Positions 48,601-61,377 of a stretch of 64,000 bases of DNA are shown here, piece by piece; positions within the stretch are counted from its first letter, which is position 1; each line of letters begins with the position of its first letter. The notes below the pieces were generated by a model. It did no database searches. It was not told where the DNA came from and was given only the letters and a program-made list of their open reading frames with translations. Both the position numbers and the translations under genes were made by a program. Origin of the DNA: Xestospongia muta (lineage: Eukaryota; Porifera; Demospongiae; Haplosclerida; Petrosiidae); contig OY848925.1 of the NCBI GenBank assembly GCA_963693285.1, positions 3,884,932 to 3,948,931 on the forward strand, in the 5' to 3' direction.

Positions 48601-49306
48601 CCTAATTTGCAACAAGTAACCGGTTCAGTCAAAACATTTGTGACACGATTTGTAAAGAGGGACCGTTGTTAAAGCACCTCAAAAACAGTTTTGTATACAG
48701 TTAGTTGTGTATATATATAGCAACTATATGTGCAAAAACTGTTGTTGAGATGACGCAAAGATTGGGCAGAATTATAATTAATATTCATAATTCTCGAGGG
48801 TAGATGCAAGTTTAATTCTGCTTGTTAGTTTTACCCATGTTTTTTTCCCATGGTATAAACATTCTTAATTAGTGTTTATTTTAAGTGAAATTATATTAAT
48901 GGTTTGAAGTACATTAAAGCTTGTTAGGGGAGACCTGTATGATCAATAATTTAGGGCTTAGGGTTTAGGCAACTTTTCTTAAATCCTGACCTCCTTACAG
49001 CCAATCAGAAAGGGGTGCTGGCTAAATAGCTGGTCATGGTAAAATGTCCTCTGCTTACAACTGTATATTTATGGTAATTTAAGATACCTACTCACAAGAT
49101 GAAAGTTTTTGACAATTTGGCAATCTGTCTCCATATCCATAATTAATAGCCAGATTCCATTGTAAAGCACATATACCAGTACTAATATCAATACAGTCTT
49201 CTCTTGATGCTGTATATATGTCTCCATTAGGACAGTCATAAAGTGGGAAGTAATATTGACAGAGAAATGGAATAGCAACTTGTTGACATTCTTTGTAGTG
49301 CACCAT
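46950..49306 (-). pseudogene. Fz-like receptor copy H, 5' deleted and decayed
   Basis: Minus strand. Exon 4 (CRD core) is 49306-about 49101, exon 5 about 48284-48050, exon 6 about 47994-47942, exons 7 and 8 fused in about 47890-47620, exon 9 about 47575-47390, and exon 10 about 47330-46950. Exons 1-3 are deleted. The 5' flank with the ATG context joins directly to exon 4, giving an in-frame ATG-GTG-CAC-TAC. Exon 5 has single-base losses. The intron between exons 7 and 8 is mostly deleted, leaving them joined in frame. The acceptor before exon 10 is mutated, and exon 10 has lost 1 nt where others code YNPYMS. It cannot make a 7TM protein. A 72-residue CRD-core peptide frame (49306-49088) remains open. 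Confidence 0.8.
48560..48598. repeat. (TA)n microsatellite
   Basis: TA run in intron 4 of copy H. Confidence 0.95.
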
Positions 49307-49309
49307 ATT

Positions 49310-50814
49310 TCTACATTGACATTGACTTTTGGTTTACATGGAATATAGGTGGGGTAATACAGTACACCAATATTGATATAGTGGTTATAAATTTTTATTA
49401 CAATTGCCATGTGAGTTATATATGAGAAAAAACATACTGACAATTCAATTTGCAATACACTGTCTTCAAATGAATCTTGATTGTCTAAAAAAGGAACAGA
49501 GAAAGGCCATCCTAAATTTTGAGAGAGTAATCATTGATTTATATCTTAATTGTTAACTGGATATGAAATATCTTATATCCATTAATTAACAGATGCCCTG
49601 AATTCAAACGTAGCCAATTATGTGAGACAAACTGTTTGATAAGAATTAGCTGATGACCTGAAATCAGATATACCCTAAAAGTCAAATAAAAGCTTTTCTA
49701 CAATTATAATAAAATATAATATTTAAAGATACAAGTTAATCACATATACTTATAGAAGAATTAGCTAAAATGTCAGTATACTCCTAAAAAGTATATGATG
49801 AAAGAAATGATACAAAAATATTACCAATATACATACGTATAATCTGTATTGTGTTTATCTGTTTTTATAAGATGATTGATTAACTATCTGACAGACCATT
49901 TGTGGTAGTGTTCTCGACAACTCACGGGCATGAAAAACCAGTCCATCCCATACCACACACTAACTGACATGCACAAAGGTGACCACTTAATTTAGATTGG
50001 AAAAGACCGTCTGGCCTTGACAATCTGAAATTGGGGTTAAAATGTTTTATGGGCTCAACTCTCCCTTCTGTCTGTACAAATTTGAAGGCTATCTTGTTTA
50101 GAGGATGTTACTTTTTCACTTTTTACCAGCACAAAAATAGCAGGATATTGTTTAGATGTACTGCTATATGATATATTGACCATTATGGTATTGTATCTAA
50201 ATATAGATTCTAAATATAATTTCACTCTTCAATCATGCATATATGACATAAAAAATCATGTACTTAATAATAATATTTGAAGTATTCATAGTGATTTTAG
50301 TATGTGTTTGTGTGTGCAGGGCCAGAACACTCCATGGTAAGGCAGTCAGACACGTAGCCTTATCAATGTTTTGATATGACAACTACTTTACTTGCATTGC
50401 ACACAACTACACACAGTTCATCTAGTGAAAGTATAAGCCACAGATCTGTTAAATTCTCGAATGTTTTAATACATATCATTTATAGCCACTATGGTTTGAT
50501 TAATTAGAACTAGTTTTGCTTCTGTATACGGAAAAACAATCCCCCTCCTGCACCCTTCACAACACCATAACTGTAAAGTGACACATTCTACTAATGCCCT
50601 CCTAACTGTACAGCAATTTATTAAAGGAAAATAATCAGTTTAGTTTAGTTTAAAAAATACAATAGCTTATGTAATCAATTAAACACAATACTCTATATAG
50701 TATGTGTGTATTATCAATTTACTATCCAGTTTAGACCAACAAATAAACATATCAATGTAGATACATTATTGAGACTGCCGTTAGACAATTAAGAGTTAGT
50801 GAGTACAAACAATG
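49310..50814. other. spacer between copy H and unit II
   Basis: The first 130 bases match the 5' flanks of copies D and F. The rest (49500-50800) is AT-rich with no recognised exon, repeat or RNA gene. Confidence 0.45.
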
Positions 50815-51139
50815 TGATCATGATGACCTTCTTAATAAGAACACATTAAATATACAAAAGTAATTTGAACTTGCTTCCAAAAAGAATACACAGTCTATGA
50901 GCATCAATAGCTAATGCAGTGACTGTTTCCATATGAGCAGTCATTGAATGTATAACTTCACTAGGTTTACTGTCAAAGAATTGAATATATTTCTCTTCAT
51001 ATGATGTTATAATGATTGGTAATGTAAGATGTAATACAACATTGTTAATTTGAGTAAATGACATACCATCTGAAAGACATTCAATTAATAACAGTAAAAA
51101 TTGTTTATTACCATAGGTTAGAAAGAACATATTATTCAC
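50815..51139 (-). pseudogene. striatin-like WD40 relic (unit II)
   Basis: The minus strand at 51075-50870 encodes INNVVLHLTLPIIITSYEEK, then FFDSKP, then SMTAHMETVTALAIDAH, matching the middle WD40 piece at 23470-23285. The in-frame TGA of that copy is not present here. The flanking WD40 exons are missing, and the sequence joins gypsy RT relic at about 51115, corresponding to a 1.87-kb deletion relative to unit I. Confidence 0.55.
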
Positions 51140-51309
51140 TGAATTGAACAGTTGTTAGTTCAGTTGTCAAATTAATTAAGCTATAAAAGAATCATCATTA
51201 TTGAGCACCTTCGCTTATCCATTTCATAGGTTTTATTTTAATCGACTTTCTTTGATATATTCTTATTAGTATCTAACTACTTCCAAATTGTATATCCTGT
51301 ATCATTGTA

Positions 51310-53088
51310 GGTCTACAGGAAGTTATTTGTGTGATATGATTAAACACAAGAGAAGCACAACTAGTGTTTGTTTGTTGTTCTTAAAATTGTAGAAAAGAAG
51401 GTATAATACACAACTGAGGAAAATGTCAGTTATCCAGTTAGTTAAATTTCTATATGACATCTTGTTCAAGTCTCAGATATTCAACCTGATCCTGACAAAA
51501 TTCAAACATTCATTAATATGTCAAAGGTGTAAATTGTATCAGATGTCAAATGGTTCTGAAAAATGGTTAACATCTTGCTGTCTTACAAGCACTGAATTAA
51601 CAAGACTGGTTGTAATACAAACAGGTTTGTCCTGATTATCCTGTGAGAAGCACTTGAGTGGATTATACTATATCTTTTCAACAATTGGCTTTGGCTTGTC
51701 ACTGCTGTTTCTCAGGCATCCACCACAAATTCAATCATCTGTGCCTTAAGGTACACTATTTATCATCTTTCACAACTCAATTGGAATCTCACAATAAGTT
51801 TCTGGTGGAACTCCTAGGGACATCAACTCTTATGATTCTGCTTGTCAATTAATTGTTTTAGTCCTTTCAATTTATGCTGTGATGAAAAAGTATCAAGATC
51901 GAGAGAATATCTATGTGTTTATGAATATTTGTTTCTTGTTCCACATCTCTTGGAGTTATTTACTGTTTCCTCATAAAAAGCTTTCACAGTGAATAGCTTG
52001 AGGACAGAATCGAAGCATTTGATCATGTGAATGTTTGAGAACTTGTCGTTGCTATGAATCAAGAATTTGAATCAGAACCTGAAAGTAATCTAGGTGGTTA
52101 CGTTTGCATTTAATTTTTTAATGTTAGCTTTGGCAGCTTAAACCTTGTCCAGATGACATGAGGTATCACAAACTGTGTCTATCTTATGAAAGGTAGATCT
52201 ATCTATATAAGTGTAAGTGGGTTTTCTTTGTTCTAATGTGGGACCACTGAGACATGCTCAGCCAAATAAGGTCTGAAAAACTTGTCTAGGTTGAAGATAG
52301 TGAGATAAATCTTGTCTCTTGACGAGTCTGCTTGCTCAATTCATCTTCTAATTAATTCTCTATGAATGTGTTTAGATCAACTTGTCAGGTTTCTCATTAA
52401 TAAGGACATCGACTTCTCTGTAAGAGGTAAGCATTGTTGATCTAGTTTTAAGAAGTATGTCCACTATCTAGTAGCTCTATGTATGAGATTGCATTTATGA
52501 CTGGTCTGCAGTGTCCAATACACATCCTACTCTTATGACTGACTGCTTCAGTTTCAGATATCATAATAAATAATTAAGATTAATTTTCAGCTGATCCAGT
52601 TTTGTTGACCATGTATATATGAGAAGATCACAATTAGGTTAAAATTTTTTCATAGAACAATATATCATAGGAACAAGACTTAGTATCAACACTCACACAC
52701 AGTGTAACAATATGTTCTCATTAATCATCACATGATCAAAAATTACAAGGATTTACAACATGAACACTATTACAGATAATGATATCTTATGTTCAGGATG
52801 TAAGAAACAAGAAGAGAATAATTAGAACAGAACTTAGGTAACATGCTCACCAAACCTTCTCCCATTACAAAATTAACCAATCATATAAATACCAAACATA
52901 GAAAGCGAGGTAAATAATAAACAGACTATTTGACCTGAACATAGCAATGTAAGTACAAAGAGTACAACATAACATAATAATCAGAGTCAATGTTCAACAT
53001 AGACTAATTTACCAGAACAACACAATGTGAGTACAATATAACTATAACTATCAGAGTCAATGTTGTTAAGGGTTGTAGTTACTACACA
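51310..53088 (+). repeat. dispersed repeat R, long form (unit II)
   Basis: Matches 25561-27390 along its length. A short gypsy RT relic (51115-51300) precedes it. The unrecognised open stretch starting at 51658 is frameshifted at about 51850. Confidence 0.8.
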
Positions 53089-53096
53089 TATAAAAG
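53089..53096 (+). promoter_or_regulatory. TATA box of Cys-rich gene, copy 3
   Basis: TATAAAAG lies 47 nt upstream of the ATG at 53136. A transcription start about 30 nt downstream of the box would leave a 5' UTR of under 20 nt. Confidence 0.75.
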
Positions 53097-53135
53097 CATT
53101 TGTATAATCATATAAGGTTATCAGTTTAAATTTAT

Positions 53136-53436
53136 ATGGCAGTTACATCTCTCATCTTGGTCTCCAGTTTTTGCTTCATGCATATTGTAAATGCTATTAA
53201 AGATGACAGTATGTTGGTATTATTTAGTAATGATATTTTCAAATTCTTTTACTCATTTAGATTGTGTTGCTTGTGACTCTAAAGATATACTAAGACAAAA
53301 TAAGGAAAAGATGAAACATCCCTGCTGTGGTCTATACTTATTAAATTTGACAACAAGCCTCCTTCTAGGGTATGCAAAATACTTATACACTTGCATTCAG
53401 AATTTATGCATAACTAAATATAAAGGTCTACTGTGA
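53136..53436 (+). CDS. small secreted Cys-rich protein, copy 3 (intact)
   Basis: Two exons, 53136-53208 and 53261-53436, separated by a 52-nt GT-AG intron in phase 1. They give 82 codons plus stop. Residues 1 to about 20 (MAVTSLILV..FCFMHIVNA) form a likely signal peptide. The mature part of about 60 residues has six cysteines (C..C pair, adjacent CC, then C and C near the end: CVACDS, KHPCCGLYL, YTCIQNLCI), suggesting up to three disulfides. A hydrophobic stretch (LNLTTSLLLGYAKYLY) lies between CC and the last pair and includes an N-glycosylation site NLT. No family is recognised. It sits 0.7 kb upstream of receptor copy F, in the same orientation, as copy 1 does before copy D. The function is unknown; a secreted ligand, venom-like or defence peptide are all possible. 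Confidence 0.6.
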
Positions 53437-54009
53437 CATGGAAACTGATGGTGGTGGTTAGATTGTATTCCAAAAGAGAATGGATGGATCTCAAAATTTC
53501 TGTCTCTACTGGAGGAACTATGATTAAGTGTTAAAACATCTCAAAAACAGTTTTATATATGTATATGCAGTAAATCTGAATAGCTGTAAATTTTGTAAGT
53601 CTATGTATACAAACAGTTATGCTTTTTCAAAAATCACTTGACACACATGACAAATGTTTTGACACAGGTGGTCCCATTTTTGCAGATTAGGTCACATTTT
53701 TATTAATAATGTATCACTTAGAGTAACCTAAAAGAACAATAAAAATAATTAATATTCAATATGCTTTCGTAATTATCAGAGACAACACAGTCATCATATG
53801 AAACATCTTGTCACATATAATTGGCTAAGCTTGAGTTCAGGACGTATGCCAACTAATTGATATAAGAGATTTCATATCCAGTTAGCAAAGAAATAAATCA
53901 ATGATTCCTTTCTCAAGATCTAGGATGGCTTTTCTCTTTCCTCCTTTAGACAATCACGCGAGTCATTTGAAGAGAGTGTATTGCAAATCGAATTGTCAGT
54001 GAGTTTTTC

Positions 54010-54011
54010 CT

Positions 54012-54038
<27 letters not shown>
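54010..54038. repeat. (CA)n microsatellite
   Basis: CA dinucleotides in the 5' flank of copy F. A shorter run is at 28312-28326 before copy D. Confidence 0.9.
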
Positions 54039-54045
<7 letters not shown>

Positions 54046-54146
54046 ACACCACGTGGCAATTGCAATAACAAATTTATAACCATTATGTAAATATTGCTGT
54101 ACTGCCCCACCCACGCAAACCAAACGTCGATGTCAATGTAGCAAAC

Positions 54147-55420
54147 ATGGCCTGTAGCTGCAAAACTCGAAGAAAGTTATGCGTGAATGTTACTGAGATC
54201 ACTGTTCTGGTTATTGCTCTATTTGTTATAGTGGCTCTCTTCTCCTTACCAATTGTGTTTTACTACGTTTCTGTAAGTATATATTTTGTTAAATGCTTAT
54301 ATTAACACGATTTGTGTGCACACACACACACACACACATTAAACATGTGTGAATTGATGATATATTTGATATCTACTATTTTGTCATAAACTCTTTTAGG
54401 AGTACACTAATTTTTCAGTTACTTCTCTTGAAGTATATGCAATTAACTTGTACATTTCATTATGTGGAATAAATAATTGTAGATTTATAATGTTTATTGA
54501 CTTTTAGGGTCCATCTTATAACAACATATTACAATCAAACAGCAGCAATAGCAACATTACCAATGAACAGAATGATCTTCAAAACAGTTGTACTACTCTA
54601 TCAATAACTTGGAGTAAACTTGATATAAACATAACACCTACAGACTGTGATAACAATCCATATATTGGTACAATATGTAGGGACTTTCTCACTGCATGGC
54701 ATTTGTGTACAATTGAGGATGGAGATATTGTCATATACAGTAAAAAATCAGAGAAAACTCAGGCAGAACGTGAAAAGGATTTACTCAATTTGAATTCATT
54801 ATTAGGTTATACTAAATTAATACAATTATGTATGATTTCTATTATAATTGTTTATAGTGCACTACAAAGAATGTCAACAAGTTGCTATTCCATTTCTCTG
54901 TCAATATTACTTCCCACTTTATGACTGTCCTAATGGAGACATATATACAGCATCAAGAGAAGACTGTATTGATATTAGTACTGGTATATGTGCTTTACAA
55001 TGGAATCTGGCTATTAATTATGGATATGGAGACAGATTGCCTAATTGTCAAAAACTTTCATCTTGTGAGTAGACATCTATGTATCTTAAATTAACATAAA
55101 TGTATACATATAAATTATAAGCAGAGGATATTTGAAAATAGGCAGCAACTTGTAAATTTAGGCTGTTTAGCTGGCATTCTCTTCTGATTGAATGTAATAA
55201 GGTCAGGATTTAAGAAAAGTAACCTCAATTCCAAGTCCTCAATTATTGAGCATACAGCTAAGGTATATTAAAATAAACAATTATTAAGGATGTTTAGACC
55301 ACTGGACAAAAGTTAGGCAAAACATATTAAGGCAAAAATAACAAGCAGAATCAAACTTAGATCTATCTTCGAGAGTTATGAATATTAACTATAATTCTGC
55401 CTAATGTTTGCGCCATACAC

Positions 55421-55476
<56 letters not shown>

Positions 55477-57113
55477 GTAAGTAGATAGATAGATAGTAAA
55501 GAAATAGATAGATTTATATATATATATATACGCATGTGTCAGTAGTATATGTGTGTTTATTTTAATAATTTGACTCTATTAGGTTTCTATTGTGACAATT
55601 TAGTGATACAATCATAACTATGTATGCATAAATTGTTTATTTTATGGAGAAGCACACATATAAGTGAAAAGGAATTGTTGGATTACATTAATGTCTCTTA
55701 ATTTTTACAGATACTGAAAATGGTTCTTTTATAAATAATTCCCTCAATTCTACTCTTCCAAACATAACGTGTAGAGAAGATTTTATTAAAATCAACAATA
55801 CATGTCAACCTCGATGTGACAGATTTGAACAATATACTCACGATGGAAGTCAACTTTTGATATACTCAGAATTAATAACATCGTGTGTTGGTTTGTTACT
55901 GTGTATACTGATTGTGGCAATATCAATCAAAAATTACAAAACAATGTGAGTTTATCACAAAATGAATGTGATTATGAAATATTTTGTTAGGTTTTCATAT
56001 CCATCTATCTTGTTAATATTTGTAGTTATTGATTGTTCAATAATAGGTATGTATATTCTTTTATCATGACAGCTGAGAAACAAGTATATTCTTTATATAG
56101 TACTCTTGACCATCATAATTTCCATTGACAGAAATGGTTTACTCTGCAGTTCAACAAGTCTTATTGACAGTTTCAATAATCCAACACCATTTTGTACATT
56201 ATCAGGTTTAATGATACTATTTTACATTGGAAACATTTATAATTGATTTATATAGGAGCTGTTTTTCATTATGCTATTGTCAACATGATACTAATGTGGT
56301 TCTTTCATGTCACCATATTTTTTTATAAAGTTGTTTTTCCCTTTCATGCGAATCGAATGGAAAAAATGAGGCAAAACAAATACATTTTAACTGTTATGAT
56401 ATTCCTTGGTATGTCAAAATTATAAATAAAAAATCACCATTAATTTCACAGGTCTAACTATACCACTACCAGCTGTTATAATATCTCTTTCTGTGGAAGA
56501 TTATAAATATAAAATCCGTCGTTTTCCTTCAAATATTTGTATAAGTGATGGATCTCTGTTCTTCTATTCCATTGTTGTCATTATTGATGTACTTGTAGGT
56601 ATTGTAACATATCTTCTGTTTGTTATCTTTTGGATTATTCACAAGGTAAACAATGTTTTTAATAAACTATATATTCAACTATTATGATTGTGTTAGAAAT
56701 CTATGTTTCAAGCTAAGTCTACAAAAAATAGAAGACAGCTGAGTGTAGTTGAGATAAAAATCCTTATTGCGATATTGTTGTTTGTAGTCTTTGCTATAAT
56801 TATTTTAGTACACTCTGCTATTGCTACAGCTAAATCTGATAAATTTTTTGCTGCACTGACAGATTATTTCAAGTGTGAGGCTTTAGGACATGTTCCTGCA
56901 AAATGTGACAGATCTGAGTTTGAACAGTATTACAACCCCTACATGAGTGCATTAGCATACATTCTAATAGGACTAATTCCACTTGGTATTCTCAATGTTG
57001 TGCTGAAGTGGAGTTCTGTAAAAGAGATAGCAGTGAAATCATTTTGTTATCTCTCAAGAATGTCTTCTTGGATTATAAATGATTCAAGTTTGTCATCAGA
57101 CAATAGAGTGTGA
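54147..57113 (+). CDS. Frizzled-like CRD 7TM receptor, copy F (intact)
   Basis: Ten exons: 54147-54272, 54400-54432, 54508-54805, 54858-55064, 55711-55945, 55991-56046, 56101-56205, 56256-56408, 56452-56645 and 56697-57113 (TGA). They give 608 codons. N-terminus MACSCKTRRKLCVNVTE plus a hydrophobic segment. Exon 2 is 33 nt, because the ancestral donor is lost and the next GT is used, adding one residue. The CRD carries PTDCD..PYIGTICRDF and the ECQQ..IPFLCQYYFPLYDC / REDC / LPNC core. TM1-TM7 follow, with LLCSS, TPFCTLSG, GAVFHYA and LMWFFHV motifs. Exon 10 encodes TM6, a Cys in the extracellular loop (YFKCEALGH), TM7 and a short tail (LKWSSVKEIAVKSF). It is the open partner of the dead copy D (unit I). 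Likely a plasma-membrane receptor; G-protein or Dishevelled coupling cannot be judged. Confidence 0.82.
55432..55500. repeat. (GA)n and GATA microsatellite in intron 4 of F
   Basis: AG dinucleotide run followed by GTAGATAGATAG, paralogous to 29695-29800. Confidence 0.95.
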
Positions 57114-59160
57114 GTGGTGTTGATGAATGTATGAGTTTAGTTTCTTTAAAAACATGTACTAATGTAATGTGTAATGTTTTAAATTCCTCAAATTATTGTA
57201 ATTTTAAGAAAATATATAATTACATTTTTGAATGAATGTTTAAATATATATTTTTGTAATGGATTGTTATTGTTTATTATATGTTTTTGCTTTTTTACAT
57301 TTTTTAAAATTAACTACTTTATTAGTACTGCTTCAAGAACAAGCTGTTATGTTGTTAAGAAATATAAAACATGTTTATGTTGTTTGTTTGTTTAAACAAT
57401 TTTATTTACAAACAAAATTTCTAAGGTTTCTAAGGTTAAGGTGTGATCAAATATCTACTTTTAATACATCACATAAAGTAATAACTTTTAAAACATATAT
57501 TGATGTATATGTATTGTTATATACCTTTTATATTAGTAAAACCTTTTAATTTCTTGTTAATTGAAAATTGTAGAAAACAAGCTGTTTCTCTTTTCTGATT
57601 TCACATTTCTTAAATTTCTTATTAAAATGTATGTATATACCACTCACATTATGATATATATATATATATATATCCACTTATAAATAAAGAACTGATGCAA
57701 ATTATTCTCTAAATAAATTATATTGAATTTTTGCTTTAATTACGTTTTTTTAAAAGAAAAATATATAATAGTAACCTATTACAGTAGTACAAGTTAATGT
57801 TCATAAAACTATACCAAGCAATTACTTCATAATGATGTATATTACAAACAAATTTACAAACTATCTATTGTACTAACTAACATTTGAGCTATAATTGAGC
57901 ATGAATAGCTTTACTTTATCAATTTACAAACACAAAGTAACCAGAAGCATTAAATACAAGCTAGTTGGAAACTCTATTATGTCTTTAGGTAAACACCTAA
58001 GGAGAGAATGTCAGTGGGTTAGGTATACTATAATCACGACTTATTGTAAAAGTACACACCCTGAACCCAGTATTGTAAAACTAAATCTGTATATAACTGG
58101 AAGCATCACACCCACTCATCAAGTTTTAATGGCCACACCCACTAACTATTTGGGTGTGGTTTATTTGGACCACACCTAATATTTAATTAATTCGCTAGGT
58201 AGTCTCATTTCCCTCCCAAAAAAGCTTAGTATGTATGGGCTGGCAATGGGATTATTAATTAGTTGCTAACAACTTTCTCAGCCTTCTTTGTGGACAATAA
58301 ACTCGTTTTTGTCTTTTGCTCTAGAGGGTATAATTGTTTAAAACTTTAAATAATTCTTAATATTCACTTTTATTTAATATTATAGGATTACATGCTAGTT
58401 CTATCTCATAGATAAAAATGAAAGGCTACCAAATATTGATTAGTCATACATAGTTTATACAATATTATAGATACCAAATTGCTTCCAAAATATTTGGTGC
58501 TATGTGTGCCACTAACAGATATAACATGGTAACACAATGTAGGAACATACTCAATGATAGTCAGTGATGATATGTTTTCCTATTCTATAGATCATACTTA
58601 TCTTACTTATTGCTGAAACAATTTGGACACTTTATTATACTGGTATCATGATTACTTGAGGTACATATAGTTTATGGTATTAGTAAGATCATAATAACAA
58701 TGTATAACATAAAATAGTATATCTTTGAATTTTTAATAAAATCACAATTTTGAGCCACTAACTTGTATTTCACTAAATGTGTGTTCATCTGTATTCCATC
58801 CCAAAACAAACTCAATGGTCTCACATTTGATACTTTAGACATATTGTAATCAACTTCTTCTGTTCTTCAATATTTTCAGGTTCTTCTGATGCATTTGTAT
58901 TCTTGTGTCGTCAAGGTGTTAAGTAAATAAATGCATACATTTGTATAACTGAATGTGATTATAGGTTCTAATAAAACAATTGTCTCATACTAAGTATGAC
59001 CGAACCCATCTCCCTACACACACACAAACTAAGGCATTATAAGGCACTTGACAATTAACCCTTTTTATTATCAGTTTAATAAAAACAATAGTGCAATCAT
59101 CACTCCCTAATATGTATACCAGCTACATTTGTAAAGAGAAGTTGTTTATACCAGTAATAT
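57114..59160. other. 3' flank of copy F with collapsed unit II spacer
   Basis: 57114-58380 matches 31411-32755. At 58383 it jumps to sequence matching 35088-35460, and at about 58757-58830 a 70-nt remnant of the death-domain gene exon 4 remains, followed by sequence matching 36865 onward. These jumps are deletions. No gene is assigned. Confidence 0.6.
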
Positions 59161-59164
59161 ATAC

Positions 59165-59887
59165 CTGACATTATTAACTGTGTAGATATTTGAGGAAAGT
59201 TTTCATCTGTCCTGAAAGACAAGTAAACATTTTACTTTTTATTTTAAATGCAAAGAACTTACCATACTCTTTCAGTATCTCTTGTCCTATTTGTACTGTG
59301 TTATCTGATAGCAATAAGATTGTTGAAAATGCCTGTAACTGGTTAGGATTATCAGATACTGTACCAGATAGTGCTCTCAATGGAGAAATATTTGATCTCT
59401 GAACTTCATCAAATATTTCGGCAGAGATGACTCCCTCCATATATAACATCTCCACATGATAGGTTACTTGTGAGAGTCTCTCAGAGAAGTTTTGTAATAT
59501 TTGATTGGGAAGTTCTTTTTGCACTAATCATGTAAGAAAATATACTATATTAAATGATAATTTATGATTGCTTACTTTCTTGTAAAGCTACTCTGTATCT
59601 TTCAGCAATAGTAATCTCACCAATGGCGTCTGTATTTAGTGTTTCAATAATCTCTCTTCTTGTAGCATTAGGTTTAGTACTCAGCCATAATTCAAACATA
59701 TTTGATGATTGAAATCACTATCTTCATTTAATGATCTGATATCATTTAACGTTTTGATGTCTAACTTGAGAAGTACACCAAGTTTGTACCAGTTAGTACC
59801 AACTCTGACATGTTCGTATAACTCGTGAACAGTTGGTTTTCCATTCAAAAACTGATCGAAATAGTTCGACGGAATCGACGCAGCCAT
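59165..59887 (-). pseudogene. death-domain protein gene, unit II (truncated)
   Basis: Minus-strand exons E1 59887-59576, E2 59523-59273 and E3 59206-59165. E1 starts MAASIPSNYFDQFL and encodes the first half of the death fold, then loses one T near 59715, so the frame leaves the domain (it ends at 59681). E2 is open (QILQNFSERLSQ, GVISAEIFDEVQ, FSTILLLSDNTVQIGQEILKEY) and lacks the 1-nt loss that damages E2 in unit I. E4 is deleted except for about 70 nt (58757-58830). There is no internal duplication, so this copy shows the ancestral exon order. Non-functional. Confidence 0.7.
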
Positions 59888-59939
59888 GACCGCTTCAGTG
59901 GAATTTGTGGGAGGGGTCAGTATTATTCATAGAGTTGCT

Positions 59940-60999
59940 GGTTTGTAATTTGGCAGGAAGTTATTTGTGTGATATGATTGAACACAAGAGAAGCACAACT
60001 AGTGTTTGTTTTTTGTTCTTAAAATTGTAGAAAAGAAGGTATAATACACAAGTGAGAAAAATGTCAGTTCTCCAGTTAGTTAAATTCCTATATAACATCT
60101 TGTTCAGTTCTCAGATATTCAACCTGATCCTCACAAAATTCAAACATTCATCAATATGTCAGAGCTGTAAATTGTACCAGACGTCACATGGTTTTGAAGA
60201 ATGGTTAACATCTTGCTGTCTTACAAGCACTGAATTAACAAGACTGGTTGTAATACAAACAGGTTTGTCCTGATTATCCTGTGAGAAGTACTCGAGTGGA
60301 TTATAGTATATCTTTTTAAAAATTTACTTTGGCTTGTCACTGCTCTCTCTCCAGCATCCACAACAAATTTAATCACCTGTGCTTTAATTTACACCATTTA
60401 TCATCTTTCACAACTCAAATGGAATCTCACCATAAGTTTCTGGTGGAACTCCTATGGACATCAGTTCTTGTGATTCTGCTAGTCAATTAATTGTTTTAGT
60501 CCTTTCAATTTATGTGGTGATGAAAAAGCATCAAGATTGAGAGAATATCTATGTATATATGAATATTTGTTTCTTGTTCCACATCTCTTGGAGATATTTA
60601 TTGTTTACTTATAAAAAGCTTCCACAGTAAATAGCTTGAGGACAGAATTGAAGCTTTTGAACATATGATGTTTGAGAACTTGTCATTGCTATGAATCAAG
60701 AATTTGAATCAGAGCCTGAAAGTAATCTAGGTGGTTATGTTTGCATTTATTTTTTTAATGTTAGCTTTGACAATTTAAACCTTGTCCAGATGACATGAGG
60801 TGTCACAAACTGTGTCTATCTTAGAAAAGGTGGATCTATCCATATAAGTGTAAGTGGGTTTGTACAAAGAGTACAACATAAAATAATAATCAAAGTCAAT
60901 ATTTTCAACATAGACTAATTTACAAGAACAACACAATGTGAGTACAATATAACTATAACTATCAGAGTCAATGTTGTTTAGGGTTGTAGTTACTACACA
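59940..60999 (+). repeat. dispersed repeat R, short form (unit II)
   Basis: Matches 38340-39410, including the shared internal deletion of about 730 bp. Confidence 0.8.
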
Positions 61000-61007
61000 T
61001 ATAAAAG
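61000..61007 (+). promoter_or_regulatory. TATA box of Cys-rich gene, copy 4
   Basis: TATAAAAG lies 47 nt upstream of the ATG at 61047. Confidence 0.7.
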
Positions 61008-61046
61008 TGTTTGTATAATTATATAAGGTTATCAGTTTAAATTAAT

Positions 61047-61377
61047 ATGGCAGTTACATCTCTCATCTTGGTCTCAATTATTTGCTTCTTGCATATTGTG
61101 AATGCTATTAAAGATGACAGTATGTTGGTAATATTTAGTAATGACATTTTCAAATTCTTTTACTCATTTAGATTGTGTTGCTCGTGACTCTAAAGATATA
61201 CTAAGACAAAATAAGGAAAAGATGAAACATCCCTGCAGTGGTCTATACTTATCAAACTTGACAACAAGCCTCCTTCTAGGGTATGCAAAATACTTATACA
61301 CTTGCATTCAGAATTTATGCATAACTAAATATAAAGTTTATTGCTGTATCAACAGATTATTTCAAGTTGAAATGTAA
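61047..61377 (+). CDS. small Cys-rich protein, copy 4, fused to receptor exon 10 sequence
   Basis: Exon 1 is 61047-61119 and exon 2 starts at 61172, with the same 52-nt intron. The signal peptide-like start and most of the mature part match copy 3, but the second Cys is Arg (CVARDS) and the CC pair is CS (KHPCSG). Only four of six cysteines remain. At about 61333 the gene runs into the middle of a receptor exon 10. The frame differs from the receptor frame and ends at TAA 61375-61377, giving a new C-terminus of about 14 residues (VYCCINRLFQVEM) that adds two cysteines. It is open but a chimera; whether it is expressed is unknown. Confidence 0.5.
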
